A stretch of 64,000 bases of DNA, from positions 62,001 to 126,000 of the forward strand of contig JADHLI010000004.1 in NCBI GenBank assembly GCA_016780775.1, read 5' to 3'. The position numbers and the translations under genes were made by a program. This document shows, in pieces, positions 19,316 to 27,338 of this stretch. A model generated the notes under the pieces. The model was not told where the DNA came from, did no database searches, and was given only the letters and a program-made list of their open reading frames with translations. How positions within the stretch are numbered: position 1 is the first letter of the stretch; each line of letters opens with the position of its first letter. The stretch comes from Alphaproteobacteria bacterium. Lineage in GTDB: Bacteria > Pseudomonadota > Alphaproteobacteria > Puniceispirillales > Puniceispirillaceae.

Positions 19316-20338
19316 TTATACGCTTTTATTGGTTGTTGAAATAAGAGTATTCAGGGCGTTTAATGCTTTTTTGCTATCAATTGCAGCGGTTGCACGCCCG
19401 AGCGCTTCGCTCATTTGTTGTTCATGCCCGCTTGCTATCAGCGCAGCTGCGGCATTCAGCAGTACGATATCGCGGTAGGAACCTTCCTCGCCTTCTAAAA
19501 GTTTTCGAAGAGCTATTGCATTTTCCTCAGGTGACCCGCCTTTAATATCTTCAACCGAGACTGTTTTTAGACCTAATTCTGATGGGTGCAGGGACAGGGT
19601 TTTAATTTGGCCATCGCGCAATTGCACAATCTGGTTATCGCCAGTGGTGCTTAACTCATCCAGACCATTTGCCCCATGTATAATCCACGCATGATTCGCG
19701 CCAAGCTTGTTGAGAGCTTCGGCAAACGGGTGCAACCATCGTGCATCAAAACTGCCGATCAGATATCTGGTTACCTGTGCTGGATTAGATAACGGGCCTA
19801 GAAGATTGAAGATGGTGCGTACACCAAGCTCAGCACGGATAGGTCCGACATGGCGCATAGCTGCATGATGCCGCGGTGCCATTAAAAAAACGACACCTGC
19901 TTTTGCAAGCGCTTCTTCTAGGGCTTCAAATGGGCAATCCATATTAATGCCTAGCATGGTCAGCACATCTGCTGCGCCGCTTTTTGAGGAAACTGCTTTA
20001 TTGCCATGTTTCGCAACGGGAATGCCTGCGCCTGCTACGACCATTGCCGTAGCCGTGGAAATATTATAGGTGCCGATCTTATCGCCGCCTGTGCCAACAA
20101 TGTCCATGGCTGCATCTGGGGCATTAATCCTCAAAGCTTTTTCACGCAGAATACTTGCCCCCGCCGCAATATCGTCAGGGGTTTCCCCGCGCATCCGCAA
20201 GCCAATTAAAAAGCTGGTCAACTCAACTGGGCTAGCCTTGCCTTCCATAATTTCATCAAAGGCAACGCGCATTACTGTTTCAGGCAGTTCTGCGCCTTCA
20301 ATGATTTGCTTGGTAATATCGTGTAATTTTTTAGACAT
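19316..20338 (-). CDS. trpD: Anthranilate phosphoribosyltransferase
   Basis: Adds the phosphoribosyl group to anthranilate, the second step of tryptophan synthesis. The 340-residue protein has the PRPP-binding motif DIVGTGGDKIGTYNIST, the KHGNKAVSSKSGAADVL loop and AELGVRTIFNLLGPLSNP. It is separate from trpG, with which it overlaps by 8 bases (trpG stop at 20331). Length and motif order are standard. Confidence 0.97.
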   Translation of the reverse strand: MSKKLHDITKQIIEGAELPETVMRVAFDEIMEGKASPVELTSFLIGLRMRGETPDDIAAGASILREKALRINAPDAAMDIVGTGGDKIGTYNISTATAMVVAGAGIPVAKHGNKAVSSKSGAADVLTMLGINMDCPFEALEEALAKAGVVFLMAPRHHAAMRHVGPIRAELGVRTIFNLLGPLSNPAQVTRYLIGSFDARWLHPFAEALNKLGANHAWIIHGANGLDELSTTGDNQIVQLRDGQIKTLSLHPSELGLKTVSVEDIKGGSPEENAIALRKLLEGEEGSYRDIVLLNAAAALIASGHEQQMSEALGRATAAIDSKKALNALNTLISTTNKSV

Positions 20339-20990
20339 GGACTTGATCCGGGAATTTTTTGTCTAACGCTAATAATTGGCTTTCTAACCGGCGCATTTCT
20401 TTCTCATCTGGTAAGTCATTTTGGCCAGTTAAGCGAAGAAAGGCGCGTAAAAGCCGGTATCCGCCCTTGGATGCGATGGATTCTGGGTGAAATTGCACGC
20501 CAAAAACAGGTCTGTCTTCATGCTGCAAGCCCATGATTTTGCCATCTTTTGTGGTGGCGGTAACCTGCAAACATTCGGGCAAATATTCCTCATCTGCTAG
20601 CAATGAGTGATAACGGGTCACTACAAATTGCTCTTCAATACCTGCAAACAGGCCTTGCTCCTTGTGCGTGATATAAGAGAGTTTTCCATGCATAGGCGGC
20701 GAGAAATGCTTTAATTTGCCGCCATAGGCTGTGCAGATTGCCTGATGACCAAGACAGACACCCATTATCGGCAGACTAGCAGGGGCAGCTTTGATTAAAG
20801 GAACCATAACACCCGCATCTGCAGGCACGCCGGGGCCAGGGGAAAGAACAAGCCCAGTAGGGTTTAGCGCCAAAATTTCCTCAACCGTCATCACATCATT
20901 ACGGATGGTTACTACCTCAGCGCCTAAGTCAGACAGGAAATGCCACAAATTCCATGTGAAGCTATCGTAATTATCAATTAAAATGATCAT
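20331..20990 (-). CDS. trpG: Anthranilate synthase glutamine amidotransferase subunit
   Basis: Class I glutamine amidotransferase that delivers ammonia to TrpE; PabA activity is also possible. The 219-residue protein begins IILIDNYDSFTWNLWHFL. It has the nucleophile cysteine in MGVCLGHQAI and the His-Glu pair in FGVQFHPESIAS. The last ~30 residues (KEMRRLESQLLALDKKF) extend beyond the usual domain. trpE is not next to it in this window, so the partner must lie elsewhere. The long leader ahead holds attenuator-like hairpins. Confidence 0.93.
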   Translation of the reverse strand: MIILIDNYDSFTWNLWHFLSDLGAEVVTIRNDVMTVEEILALNPTGLVLSPGPGVPADAGVMVPLIKAAPASLPIMGVCLGHQAICTAYGGKLKHFSPPMHGKLSYITHKEQGLFAGIEEQFVVTRYHSLLADEEYLPECLQVTATTKDGKIMGLQHEDRPVFGVQFHPESIASKGGYRLLRAFLRLTGQNDLPDEKEMRRLESQLLALDKKFPDQVHV

Positions 20991-21331
20991 TTCTTATCAA
21001 TCGAAAAAGGAATAAAACTGCGCAATTAGCTAAGCTGTGCGATCTATAATGTCTCTTGGGTTGGGGGTCAACGGCAAGCAAAATTTACAAAAGCTCTGAA
21101 AGAAGAGCTAAAATTGTGTAAAAAAGTACCTTTTAGAATAAGGTAAAATAATACCTTATTTATAATGTATTGAATTTTATGTATTTTTTAAATTTTGATA
21201 AAAATAAAGAGCTTGATCTTTTATCATCCCTGCCTTAGAAGAAGCCTTCTCCAGTATTTGCGGGTTCTCTGTTAGTTGCGACGAGTAAAATCCTGAAATG
21301 CTGATTTTGTTATTTGTTGGAGGTTTAACTC
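20991..21331. other. 341-base AT-rich intergenic region between divergent trpG and rplM
   Basis: No protein gene of normal size is seen here. The part nearer trpG holds the hairpins described separately. A perfect TATAAT at 21161-21166 could be the -10 box for the ribosomal protein operon rplM-rpsI, though no good -35 box stands 17 bases upstream. An L13-S9 leader regulatory structure is possible but no known motif was recognised. The rplM ribosome site GGAGG lies just before its ATG. Confidence 0.5.
21120..21227 (-). promoter_or_regulatory. Attenuator-like leader ahead of trpG: small leader ORF and alternative hairpins
   Basis: Reading the minus strand toward trpG there is first a 16-codon ORF (21227-21177, MIKDQALYFYQNLKNT) with AAGGCAGGG directly upstream. 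Then ATAAGGTA (21159-21152) can pair with TACCTTAT (21145-21138), and TACCTT (21145-21140) can instead pair with AAGGTA (21132-21127), followed by CTTTTTT. The two pairings exclude each other and the second resembles an intrinsic terminator. A further AGCTCT/AGAGCT hairpin lies at 21092-21109. The leader ORF has no Trp codons, so a classical trp attenuator is not supported. On the plus strand the same stretch has TATAAT at 21161-21166. Confidence 0.4.
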
Positions 21332-21799
21332 ATGCCCCTACCACGGACTTATGTGGCAACACCAAAGGATATCGACAAGAAATGGATTCTTGTGGATGCT
21401 GAGGATGTTGTTCTTGGCCGTCTGGCTTCCATTCTAGCGATGCGCCTGCGCGGCAAGCACAAGCCAGATTACACACCAAACATGGATTGTGGCGACCATG
21501 TGATCGTTATCAACGCTGAAAAGGTCAAGCTGACTGGTAATAAGCGCTCGCAGAAAACTTATTACTGGCATACAGGCTATCCGGGCGGGATCAAATCACG
21601 CACTGCAGACAAGGTGCTAGATGGCAAGTTCCCAGAGCGGGTTATCTCCAAAGCCGTTGAACGTATGGTTCCGCGTGGTCCACTCGGTCGCAAAGCGATG
21701 TCGCATTTGCATGTTTATGCAGGTGCAGAACATCCCCATGAAGCACAACAGCCAGCAATTCTGGATGTTGCTGGTATGAATCCAAAGAATAAGAGGTAG
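21332..21799 (+). CDS. rplM: Ribosomal protein L13 (uL13)
   Basis: Large-subunit protein needed early in 50S assembly. The 155-residue sequence has the family markers [38 protein letters not shown] and [17 protein letters not shown] strong GGAGG ribosome site precedes the ATG. It is coupled to rpsI 2 bases downstream, the universal L13-S9 pair, and transcription probably starts in the AT-rich region upstream. Confidence 0.98.
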   Translation: MPLPRTYVATPKDIDKKWILVDAEDVVLGRLASILAMRLRGKHKPDYTPNMDCGDHVIVINAEKVKLTGNKRSQKTYYWHTGYPGGIKSRTADKVLDGKFPERVISKAVERMVPRGPLGRKAMSHLHVYAGAEHPHEAQQPAILDVAGMNPKNKR

Positions 21800-21801
21800 T
21801 C

Positions 21802-22299
21802 ATGGCTGAAGAAACAACACAAGTCGAAGAAAAAGGCATGGCCGCTCTTGAAACCTTGGCAGAGCCAACGGTTGTCGAAGCAACAGCACCAGCTGAGCCA
21901 AAGATTGATGAGCATGGCCGCTCTTATGCGACAGGCCGCCGTAAAAACGCGATTGCACGGGTCTGGCTGAAACGGGGTTCAGGCCGTATTACAGTTAATG
22001 GCCGTGATGTTACTACCTATTTCGCACGTCCGGTTTTGCAGATGATTTTGCAACAACCTTTTGAGGTGGCTGAGCGCAAGGATGAATTTGATGTGGTTGC
22101 CACCGTTGTTGGTGGCGGCTTGTCGGGTCAGGCAGGCGCCGTGCGTCACGGTATTAGCCGCGCATTAACCTACTTTGAGCCGGGTTTGCGTCCAGCGCTG
22201 AAGGCTGGCGGGTTCATGACCCGTGACCCACGCGTTGTTGAGCGGAAAAAATATGGTAAGGCAAAAGCGCGCCGGAGCTTCCAGTTCTCGAAGCGTTAA
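21802..22299 (+). CDS. rpsI: Ribosomal protein S9 (uS9)
   Basis: Small-subunit protein whose C-terminal tail reaches the P-site tRNA. The 165-residue protein has the core [38 protein letters not shown] and the basic C-terminus ending FQFSKR. It carries an N-terminal extension of about 40 acidic, Ala/Glu/Thr-rich residues, as often seen in Alphaproteobacteria. It closes the two-gene operon and is followed by a clear intrinsic terminator. Confidence 0.98.
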   Translation: MAEETTQVEEKGMAALETLAEPTVVEATAPAEPKIDEHGRSYATGRRKNAIARVWLKRGSGRITVNGRDVTTYFARPVLQMILQQPFEVAERKDEFDVVATVVGGGLSGQAGAVRHGISRALTYFEPGLRPALKAGGFMTRDPRVVERKKYGKAKARRSFQFSKR

Positions 22300-22324
22300 T
22301 AGCCACTTTTCTATTAAAAAAATC

Positions 22325-22361
22325 AAAACAAGCACTTACGAAAATTTGTGCTTGTTTTTTT
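22325..22361 (+). terminator. Intrinsic terminator after rpsI
   Basis: AAAACAAGCAC at 22325-22335 pairs perfectly with GTGCTTGTTTT at 22348-22358 over 11 bases with a 12-base loop, and the T run continues to 22361. It lies 26 bases after the rpsI stop and marks the end of the housekeeping block. Confidence 0.88.
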
Positions 22362-22452
22362 ATGGCCAAAGTATGTAGGAAAAGTGTGGCAAATGAGGTT
22401 GCTATTAAAGTATTTCAATCGTTATTTTTATGCTTACTTTACTGATGGACAA

Positions 22453-23458
22453 TCAACAAAAACTCTGATCAATACTAAAAAACTTAAGACAAGTATCGTT
22501 TATTACTAACGGTCTTAATTTATTTTCCATTTTAGGTTTTAAAGTTTCGTTACCGATGTGAATTCCAATAGCGATTTTTTTAGGTTTGGCGGATATAATT
22601 ATTTTAATCAAATGTTCATCAAACTCACTCATTTCCCAGCCAAATATCAACAACTTACCTTCTTTTAAACTGTTAGAAAAAAATTTGATGATAGATGGTT
22701 TGTAAGTATCTGTTACCTACAATAGAACGTGATTTCTCCTCGCTATCGCCTTCACTAACAAATAATGGGACATTGTTTTGCCAATGTTGTTCTATCGCTT
22801 CCAATAGTCTACTTTCACCCGTTACGATTTTTTTCACTGAACCGTCTTCAGTCTGCAAAAGGTGTAAAGCTCCGTGTGGATAAAAAACCAGAGTTCTGTC
22901 TTCCTCTTTTAGATATGGCTTCCTATATTTTTCCCAATCGTCATAACTAAAAACTTCGCGATCAAAACAATCTTTTATCGTTTTTTGTGCTTTGTCTTCA
23001 TTATTGTCTGCAATCCTGTTGTTAAGATTGATAATCCAATAAACTAGCAAATCATAACTCAACGAAAATACGGTGTTAAAATGCTTTAAAAAATCAATTC
23101 TTTTTCTTAATTCGCAGTCAACGTCGCTGTGCTCGCAGTGTATTGCCTTTATTGTTGTTATCAATGCAGAGCGTAATTCAGCGTAATTGCATTCAACCTT
23201 ACCTTCAGTATCGAGATCTAATTTTTCATTTACTATCTTGGTAGTATAAAGTTGCCGCAGAAGTAGTTCAAAGTTCGTGCCAGTGCGAAGTTCTTCTGCT
23301 AAATTGCAAAGGTTTTCTGAAAGACTTTCTTTTTTCGCCTCTTCCTATAAGCTTTCATAAGCAAATTTGTCATTAATTCCTATGCTGAACCCATTTCCTA
23401 CTATCAGTGAACCTTGTTTAAACTCTTCTTTAATGTCTTCCCAATTTTCTAGTGTCAT
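22453..23458 (-). pseudogene. DUF4917-like (SIR2-like) protein gene, interrupted by an amber stop and a frameshift
   Basis: Read on the minus strand from the ATG at 23458, the gene encodes about 335 codons in three pieces. Codon 38 is TAG (23347-23345), and the same frame then stays open to 22673. There a run of seven T (22683-22677, minus strand) shifts the frame; with six T the reading continues as HQIFSNSLKEGKLLIFGW to the stop at 22453. The joined product has GNGFSIGIND near the start, LSYDLLVYW, YPHGALHLL, VSEGDSEEK and LIFGWEMSEFDEH, in the order of DUF4917 proteins. The GNG, NYD-like and HG motifs resemble SIR2-type NAD-binding folds (inference). Base composition is clearly more AT-rich than the flanks, suggesting transfer. 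Either a decayed gene or, for the homopolymer, a sequencing error. Confidence 0.75.
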
Positions 23459-23465
23459 GTTGCAC

Positions 23466-23494
23466 ACCTATACTCAAATTTATAAAGAGTAGGT
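23466..23494. promoter_or_regulatory. Imperfect inverted repeat between the DUF4917-like gene and merF
   Basis: ACCTATACTC (23466-23475) and GAGTAGGT (23487-23494) form an inverted repeat with a two-base bulge around an AT-rich 11-base centre. It lies 8 bases upstream of the broken gene's ATG, in the region between two divergent genes, so it could be an operator. No regulator gene is adjacent and the match is imperfect. Confidence 0.25.
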
Positions 23495-23595
23495 CATCAA
23501 CTATGACAGCTTTAACGGGTGAACATTGCTCATTTTTGCTAATCCCAAAAAAGAACCCTAGAGTGTTACCTAATTATAAAACAAAGGTGGTCGCA

Positions 23596-23799
23596 GTGAA
23601 AGTGAACAAATTATTCATCATTGGAGGAGTTGGCAGCGTAATCACTGCAATATGCTGCTTTACGCCATTCCTTGTGGTTGTGCTTGGGGCGTTAGGCTTG
23701 TCCGCAGCTTTGGGTTGGTTAGATTATCTGCTGTTGCCGTTATTATTAGTATTCGTGTTGATGCTTTTGGTTGGAATATGGAAGCGCAGATTAAACTAA
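23596..23799 (+). CDS. merF: MerF-like small membrane mercury transporter
   Basis: Two-helix inner-membrane protein family that carries Hg(II) into the cytoplasm for reduction. The GTG at 23596 is chosen because AAAGGTGG lies 5 bases upstream; an open frame extends further up but without family similarity. The 67-residue product has the MerF hallmark ITAICCFTPFLVVVLGALGLSA, here with the vicinal pair Cys20-Cys21 in helix 1, then LDYLLLPLL into helix 2. Typical MerF is about 81 residues with a second Cys pair near the C-terminus; this one ends KRRLN and lacks it. No merR, merA or merP is in view. It overlaps the next small gene by 22 bases. Confidence 0.75.
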   Translation: MKVNKLFIIGGVGSVITAICCFTPFLVVVLGALGLSAALGWLDYLLLPLLLVFVLMLLVGIWKRRLN

Positions 23800-23993
23800 C
23801 ATCGCATATTGTCTGCCCGCTATGTAGGCACGAAGAGACTGAAACCATGCCAACTGACGCGTGTCAGTATTTTTATGACTGCAAGGGCTGCGGCGAGGTT
23901 CTAAAGCCCAAACAAGGAGATTGCTGCGTTTATTGCAGCTATGGGGATACAGCTTGTCCACCCATCCAAGCTGGTGATGATTGCTGTTCGTAG
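23778..23993 (+). CDS. Small cysteine-rich GDCCVxC-motif protein
   Basis: A 71-residue protein with ten cysteines: an N-terminal CPLCRHEE knuckle, CQYFYDCKGCGEVLKP, and the block GDCCVYCSYGDTACPPIQ, then a terminal DDCCS. The GDCCVxC block defines a family of small proteins found next to merF-type genes in many bacteria, some of which are selenoproteins; here the last motif position is cysteine. The role is unproven, probably metal (mercury) binding or hand-over in the cytoplasm, since there is no signal peptide. The ATG lies 22 bases inside merF, so the two are translationally coupled. It might supply the thiols that this MerF-like protein lacks. Confidence 0.72.
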   Translation: MEAQIKLTSHIVCPLCRHEETETMPTDACQYFYDCKGCGEVLKPKQGDCCVYCSYGDTACPPIQAGDDCCS

Positions 23994-24076
23994 CAGGATT
24001 GCTAATTGAAAGTTTCTTTCAGGCCTTTTTTTATTTCAGCATAAATGCGGGAAGGGGAGATGATAGGTCTAAAATA

Positions 24077-24832
24077 TCAGGAAAACAATATCTGCTTAAT
24101 TTCCGCCGCCGCTTTATGCAGAATATCAACCTTCTCAACGGCTTCATCAAGCTTGAAGCGCGGGGTTGGGCCATGCACCGCAAGCGAGGCAAAATAATCA
24201 CCATTTAGGTCTGTAACGGGCACAGCTACGGCGACCATCTCGCTATAGAATTCCTCATTATCTACGGCATGGCCCTGCCGCTTTATCTTTGCCAGCTCTG
24301 ATTCAAGCCAAACTGGATTATCGATAGTGGCATGGGTGCGCTTTTTTAACTGCAGGGAGTTGGCTAATCGCTCACGCTTTTGTTTAGGCAGAGATGCAAG
24401 ATAGGTTTTGCCACTTGCGGTGCAATGAAAAGGGACATGCGTGCCAACTGGCAGCAAAATACGAAAGGCCCAGTTTGTTTCCACCCTATCAACATATTTC
24501 ATTCCAGACTTTTCCGGACGCACGAAATTTACCGTCTCGCCAAATTGGTAAGATACTTTTTGTAAAATTTGATGGCTGGCTATATTATTAATGCCCAGCG
24601 TGCCAAGGCCAGATGCCATGCGAAGTAATCTTTGGGCGGGGTATAATTTACGCCCTGTTTTGGCTAGATATCCCTCATCTATCAGGATGTTGCATAGCCG
24701 ATGCAGCGATTGTTTAGGCATATTTAGCCTAGCATTTAATTCGGTAGGGGATAGCGGCTTATCTTGCTCTGCCAAAATTTCGAAAATGCGTATTATCCGA
24801 AGGTTTGGTGCCAATTTTTCCTGCGCATTCAT
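24077..24832 (-). CDS. IclR-family transcriptional regulator
   Basis: The 251-residue protein has an N-terminal winged helix-turn-helix (about 10-75, with LSPTELNARLNMPKQSLHRL) and the C-terminal IclR effector domain (ASGKTYLASLPK, later GDYFASLAVHGPTPRF). IclR proteins sense small organic acids or alcohols and usually control the divergent neighbour, here the GMC oxidoreductase gene with 130 bases between. A perfect small inverted repeat sits in that gap at 24918-24932. The effector cannot be named; a substrate of the following oxidoreductase or TRAP genes is the likely signal. Confidence 0.9.
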   Translation of the reverse strand: MNAQEKLAPNLRIIRIFEILAEQDKPLSPTELNARLNMPKQSLHRLCNILIDEGYLAKTGRKLYPAQRLLRMASGLGTLGINNIASHQILQKVSYQFGETVNFVRPEKSGMKYVDRVETNWAFRILLPVGTHVPFHCTASGKTYLASLPKQKRERLANSLQLKKRTHATIDNPVWLESELAKIKRQGHAVDNEEFYSEMVAVAVPVTDLNGDYFASLAVHGPTPRFKLDEAVEKVDILHKAAAEIKQILFS

Positions 24833-24917
24833 ATTATTTTCTGACCCTCTTTAAGGTTTTTGTAAATAAAACTTGCACGCCTATTAAAACCATGTACCGT
24901 TTAATTATGCAATAAAA

Positions 24918-24932
24918 GAGACAAAAAGTCTC
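24918..24932. promoter_or_regulatory. Inverted repeat GAGAC-N5-GTCTC between iclR-type gene and GMC gene
   Basis: GAGAC (24918-24922) and GTCTC (24928-24932) flank AAAAA about 31 bases before the GMC start codon. A perfect dyad in a divergent promoter region is where an IclR-family dimer would bind. The short arms leave a fair chance of coincidence. Confidence 0.35.
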
Positions 24933-24962
24933 AAAAAATAATATTTCTACGGGAACGGGGAC

Positions 24963-26555
24963 GTGGAATTTGATTTTGTAGTTGTTGGCGCAGGCTCTGC
25001 TGGCTGTGCGGTTGCTAGCCGTCTATCTGAGGATAGTCGTTACAGCGTAGCTTTGCTTGAAGCTGGTGGGCGTGACACTATACCTTGGGTTCATATCCCA
25101 ATTGGTTATTTCAAAACTATGGGTAACCCAGTAACTGACTGGTGTTATTATACTGAGCCTGATGCTGGGCTAAATGGTCGTTCCATTGCTTGGCCGCGCG
25201 GCAAGGTTTTGGGGGGCAGCTCATCTATTAATGGGCTGTTATATGTCCGCGGTCAGGCTAGGGATTTTGATCATTGGCGCCAGCTTGGCAATACCGGCTG
25301 GGGCTTTGATGATGTTCTGCCCTATTTCAAAAAAGCAGAAAATTGGGAAGGCAATGCAGATGATATGCGCGGCAAGGGCGGGCCGTTAAATGTCTCACAA
25401 AGCCGGGTATCGCGCCCCGTTATTGATGCATGGGCAGAGGCGGCTATCGCTGCTGGATACAAACAGAACACAGATTATAACGGTGCTGACCAAGAAGGGG
25501 TTGGCATGTTCCAGATGACGATGAAAGATGGGTTGCGCTGTTCAGCTGCCAAAGCGTATTTAGCGCCAGCAAAACAGCGCAAGAATTTAAGTATTATCGT
25601 ACATGCCCATACCACCAAAATAGAATTTAAGGGGCGTCGCGCAAAAGCCGTTATCGCCAAAATTAACGGCATTGAGACCAGCATTACCGCAAGGCGAGAA
25701 ATTGTCCTCAGCGCGGGATCAATAGGATCGCCTCAGATTTTGATGCTATCGGGTATCGGCGCAGCAGAAAAGCTGCATCCCCACGGTATTGAGCCGATAC
25801 ATGAGCTTGCCGGGGTGGGCATGAATTTGCAAGACCATCTCCAAGCACGGCCAGTATTCAAATGTAACTCAAGCACAATAAATACAGAAACTCGCAGCCT
25901 GTTCCAGAAAATGGGTATTGCTTTTGAATATGCCTTCAGGCGTTCAGGCCCGATGGCGATGGCCGCTTCTCTTGGTACCGCGTTTTTGAAAACACGCCCA
26001 GAGCTGGAAACCCCTGATATTCAATTTCACTTGCAGCCCTTTAGCGCGACACGCCCCGCAGATGGGCCGCACGCTTTTTCTGCTTTTACGGCCTCTGTGT
26101 TGCAATTACGTCCCGAAAGTACAGGTCATCTCGAATTAGCCTCTGGCCATTATGGTGACCATCCAAAAATTTATCCAAATTACCTAGCTACCAAGACAGA
26201 TTGTGACACGCTGGTAGAAGGTATCAGAATAGCTAGAAGAATAGGCAATACCTCACCTGTTAAGGAGATGATTACGTCCGAGTTTTCACCCGGTGAGGCG
26301 GTTAGTGATAATTATGACGGCCTGTTGGAATGGGCGCGGAACTCATCAACAACCATCTATCATCCAACTGGAACTTGCAAAATGGGCAATGATAAAATGG
26401 CAGTTGTCGATGCAGACCTTAAGGTGCATGGCATTAAGGGGCTAAGGGTTGCAGACGCCTCTATCATGCCAACTATCACTTCGGGCAATACCAATGCGCC
26501 AGCAATAATGATAGGTGAAAAAGTAGCAGATATGATTTTGAAGGAAGCAGTATGA
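24963..26555 (+). CDS. GMC-family FAD oxidoreductase (choline/alcohol dehydrogenase type)
   Basis: Flavoprotein that oxidises an alcohol to an aldehyde, passing electrons to a quinone or oxygen. The start is GTG at 24963, since the FAD-binding Rossmann motif FVVVGAGSAGCAVASRLSED follows at residue 5. The GMC signatures are present: GRSIAWPRGKVLGGSSSING, SAGSIGSPQILMLSGIG and, at the C-terminus, YHPTGTCKMG with the catalytic histidine and TSGNTNAPAIMIGEK with its asparagine partner. Length (530) fits BetA-like choline dehydrogenases but related enzymes use many alcohols, including polyethylene glycol and sugar alcohols. It overlaps the TerC gene by 4 bases (ATGA) and is divergent from an IclR regulator. 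Confidence 0.88.
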   Translation: MEFDFVVVGAGSAGCAVASRLSEDSRYSVALLEAGGRDTIPWVHIPIGYFKTMGNPVTDWCYYTEPDAGLNGRSIAWPRGKVLGGSSSINGLLYVRGQARDFDHWRQLGNTGWGFDDVLPYFKKAENWEGNADDMRGKGGPLNVSQSRVSRPVIDAWAEAAIAAGYKQNTDYNGADQEGVGMFQMTMKDGLRCSAAKAYLAPAKQRKNLSIIVHAHTTKIEFKGRRAKAVIAKINGIETSITARREIVLSAGSIGSPQILMLSGIGAAEKLHPHGIEPIHELAGVGMNLQDHLQARPVFKCNSSTINTETRSLFQKMGIAFEYAFRRSGPMAMAASLGTAFLKTRPELETPDIQFHLQPFSATRPADGPHAFSAFTASVLQLRPESTGHLELASGHYGDHPKIYPNYLATKTDCDTLVEGIRIARRIGNTSPVKEMITSEFSPGEAVSDNYDGLLEWARNSSTTIYHPTGTCKMGNDKMAVVDADLKVHGIKGLRVADASIMPTITSGNTNAPAIMIGEKVADMILKEAV

Positions 26556-27178
26556 ACTGGGCTTGGATTGCAGATGTCGCGCAAATAATTTTCGCTGATA
26601 TCATTTTATCAGGGGATAATGCGTTGGTCATAGGTATGGCCGCAGCAGGGCTATCGCCAAAATTACGCAAACGCGCGATTTTCTTTGGTATGGCTATGGC
26701 AGCAGGCTTGCGCATTTTATTCGCAATTGTAGCTTCGCATCTTTTGGCAATTCAGGGTATTTTGATTATTGGCGGGGTATTGCTAGCTTGGGTATGCTGG
26801 CGCTTCTATAAAGATCTTAAAGAATTTAATGCTGGAAATATAGAGATTGCCAGTCCACCAGATAGCAGCGCTGACACAGCTCAGGTTAGTGATGCTGGCA
26901 GCAATAAAATGTTTTCGCGTGCCTTATTTACTATCTTGATAGCAGATGTGTCGATGTCGATTGATAATATCGTAGCGGTAGCTGCGATTGCGCGTGATGA
27001 TACCCAACTACTGATTTTTGGTCTGGCATTAGCGATTGCATTTATGGCGTTTTTTGCCTCTATGATCATGAAAGTTATGTTGAAATACAAATGGTTATCT
27101 TACGTAGGATTATTCTTCTTAATCTATTTAACCATTATGATGTTGTATGACGGAATAAGAGATATAGGGGCGATTTAA
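26552..27178 (+). CDS. TerC-family integral membrane protein
   Basis: The 208-residue protein has about seven membrane helices and the TerC family motifs: DIILSGDNALVIGMA near the start and, in the second half, ADVSMSIDNIVAVAAIA, with conserved aspartates and asparagines inside helices. Family members are linked to metal (Mn) efflux and to tellurite resistance. The ATG overlaps the stop of the GMC gene (ATGA), so the two are co-translated, an unusual pairing. A large stem-loop follows at 27201. Confidence 0.88.
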   Translation: MNWAWIADVAQIIFADIILSGDNALVIGMAAAGLSPKLRKRAIFFGMAMAAGLRILFAIVASHLLAIQGILIIGGVLLAWVCWRFYKDLKEFNAGNIEIASPPDSSADTAQVSDAGSNKMFSRALFTILIADVSMSIDNIVAVAAIARDDTQLLIFGLALAIAFMAFFASMIMKVMLKYKWLSYVGLFFLIYLTIMMLYDGIRDIGAI

Positions 27179-27200
27179 AATAGAATGACAAAGCCCCTAT

Positions 27201-27234
27201 TTGAGGCTGGTGGGCAAGTTTTTATCAGCCTCAA
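27201..27234 (+). terminator. Stem-loop after the TerC gene
   Basis: TTGAGGCTG (27201-27209) pairs perfectly with CAGCCTCAA (27226-27234) across a 16-base loop that itself contains TTTTT. There is no T run behind the stem, so it is either a weak terminator or a processing or stability element between the TerC gene and dctP. Confidence 0.4.
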
Positions 27235-27338
27235 TCGTGGACATGCCGGAATATAGATGGATGTGCAGTCGCCTTCACTGTTATCCAGCCGGTAAGTAAG
27301 TAGAAGGCAAAAAGTAGAACAGACAAGGGAGGAAAATC

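Noticed and set aside
23452-23595. Upstream extension of the merF frame to a TTG at 23452 (or an ATG at 23503)
   Set aside because: The extension shows no family similarity and no good ribosome site, while GTG at 23596 has AAAGGTGG at 5 bases and starts right at the first MerF helix.
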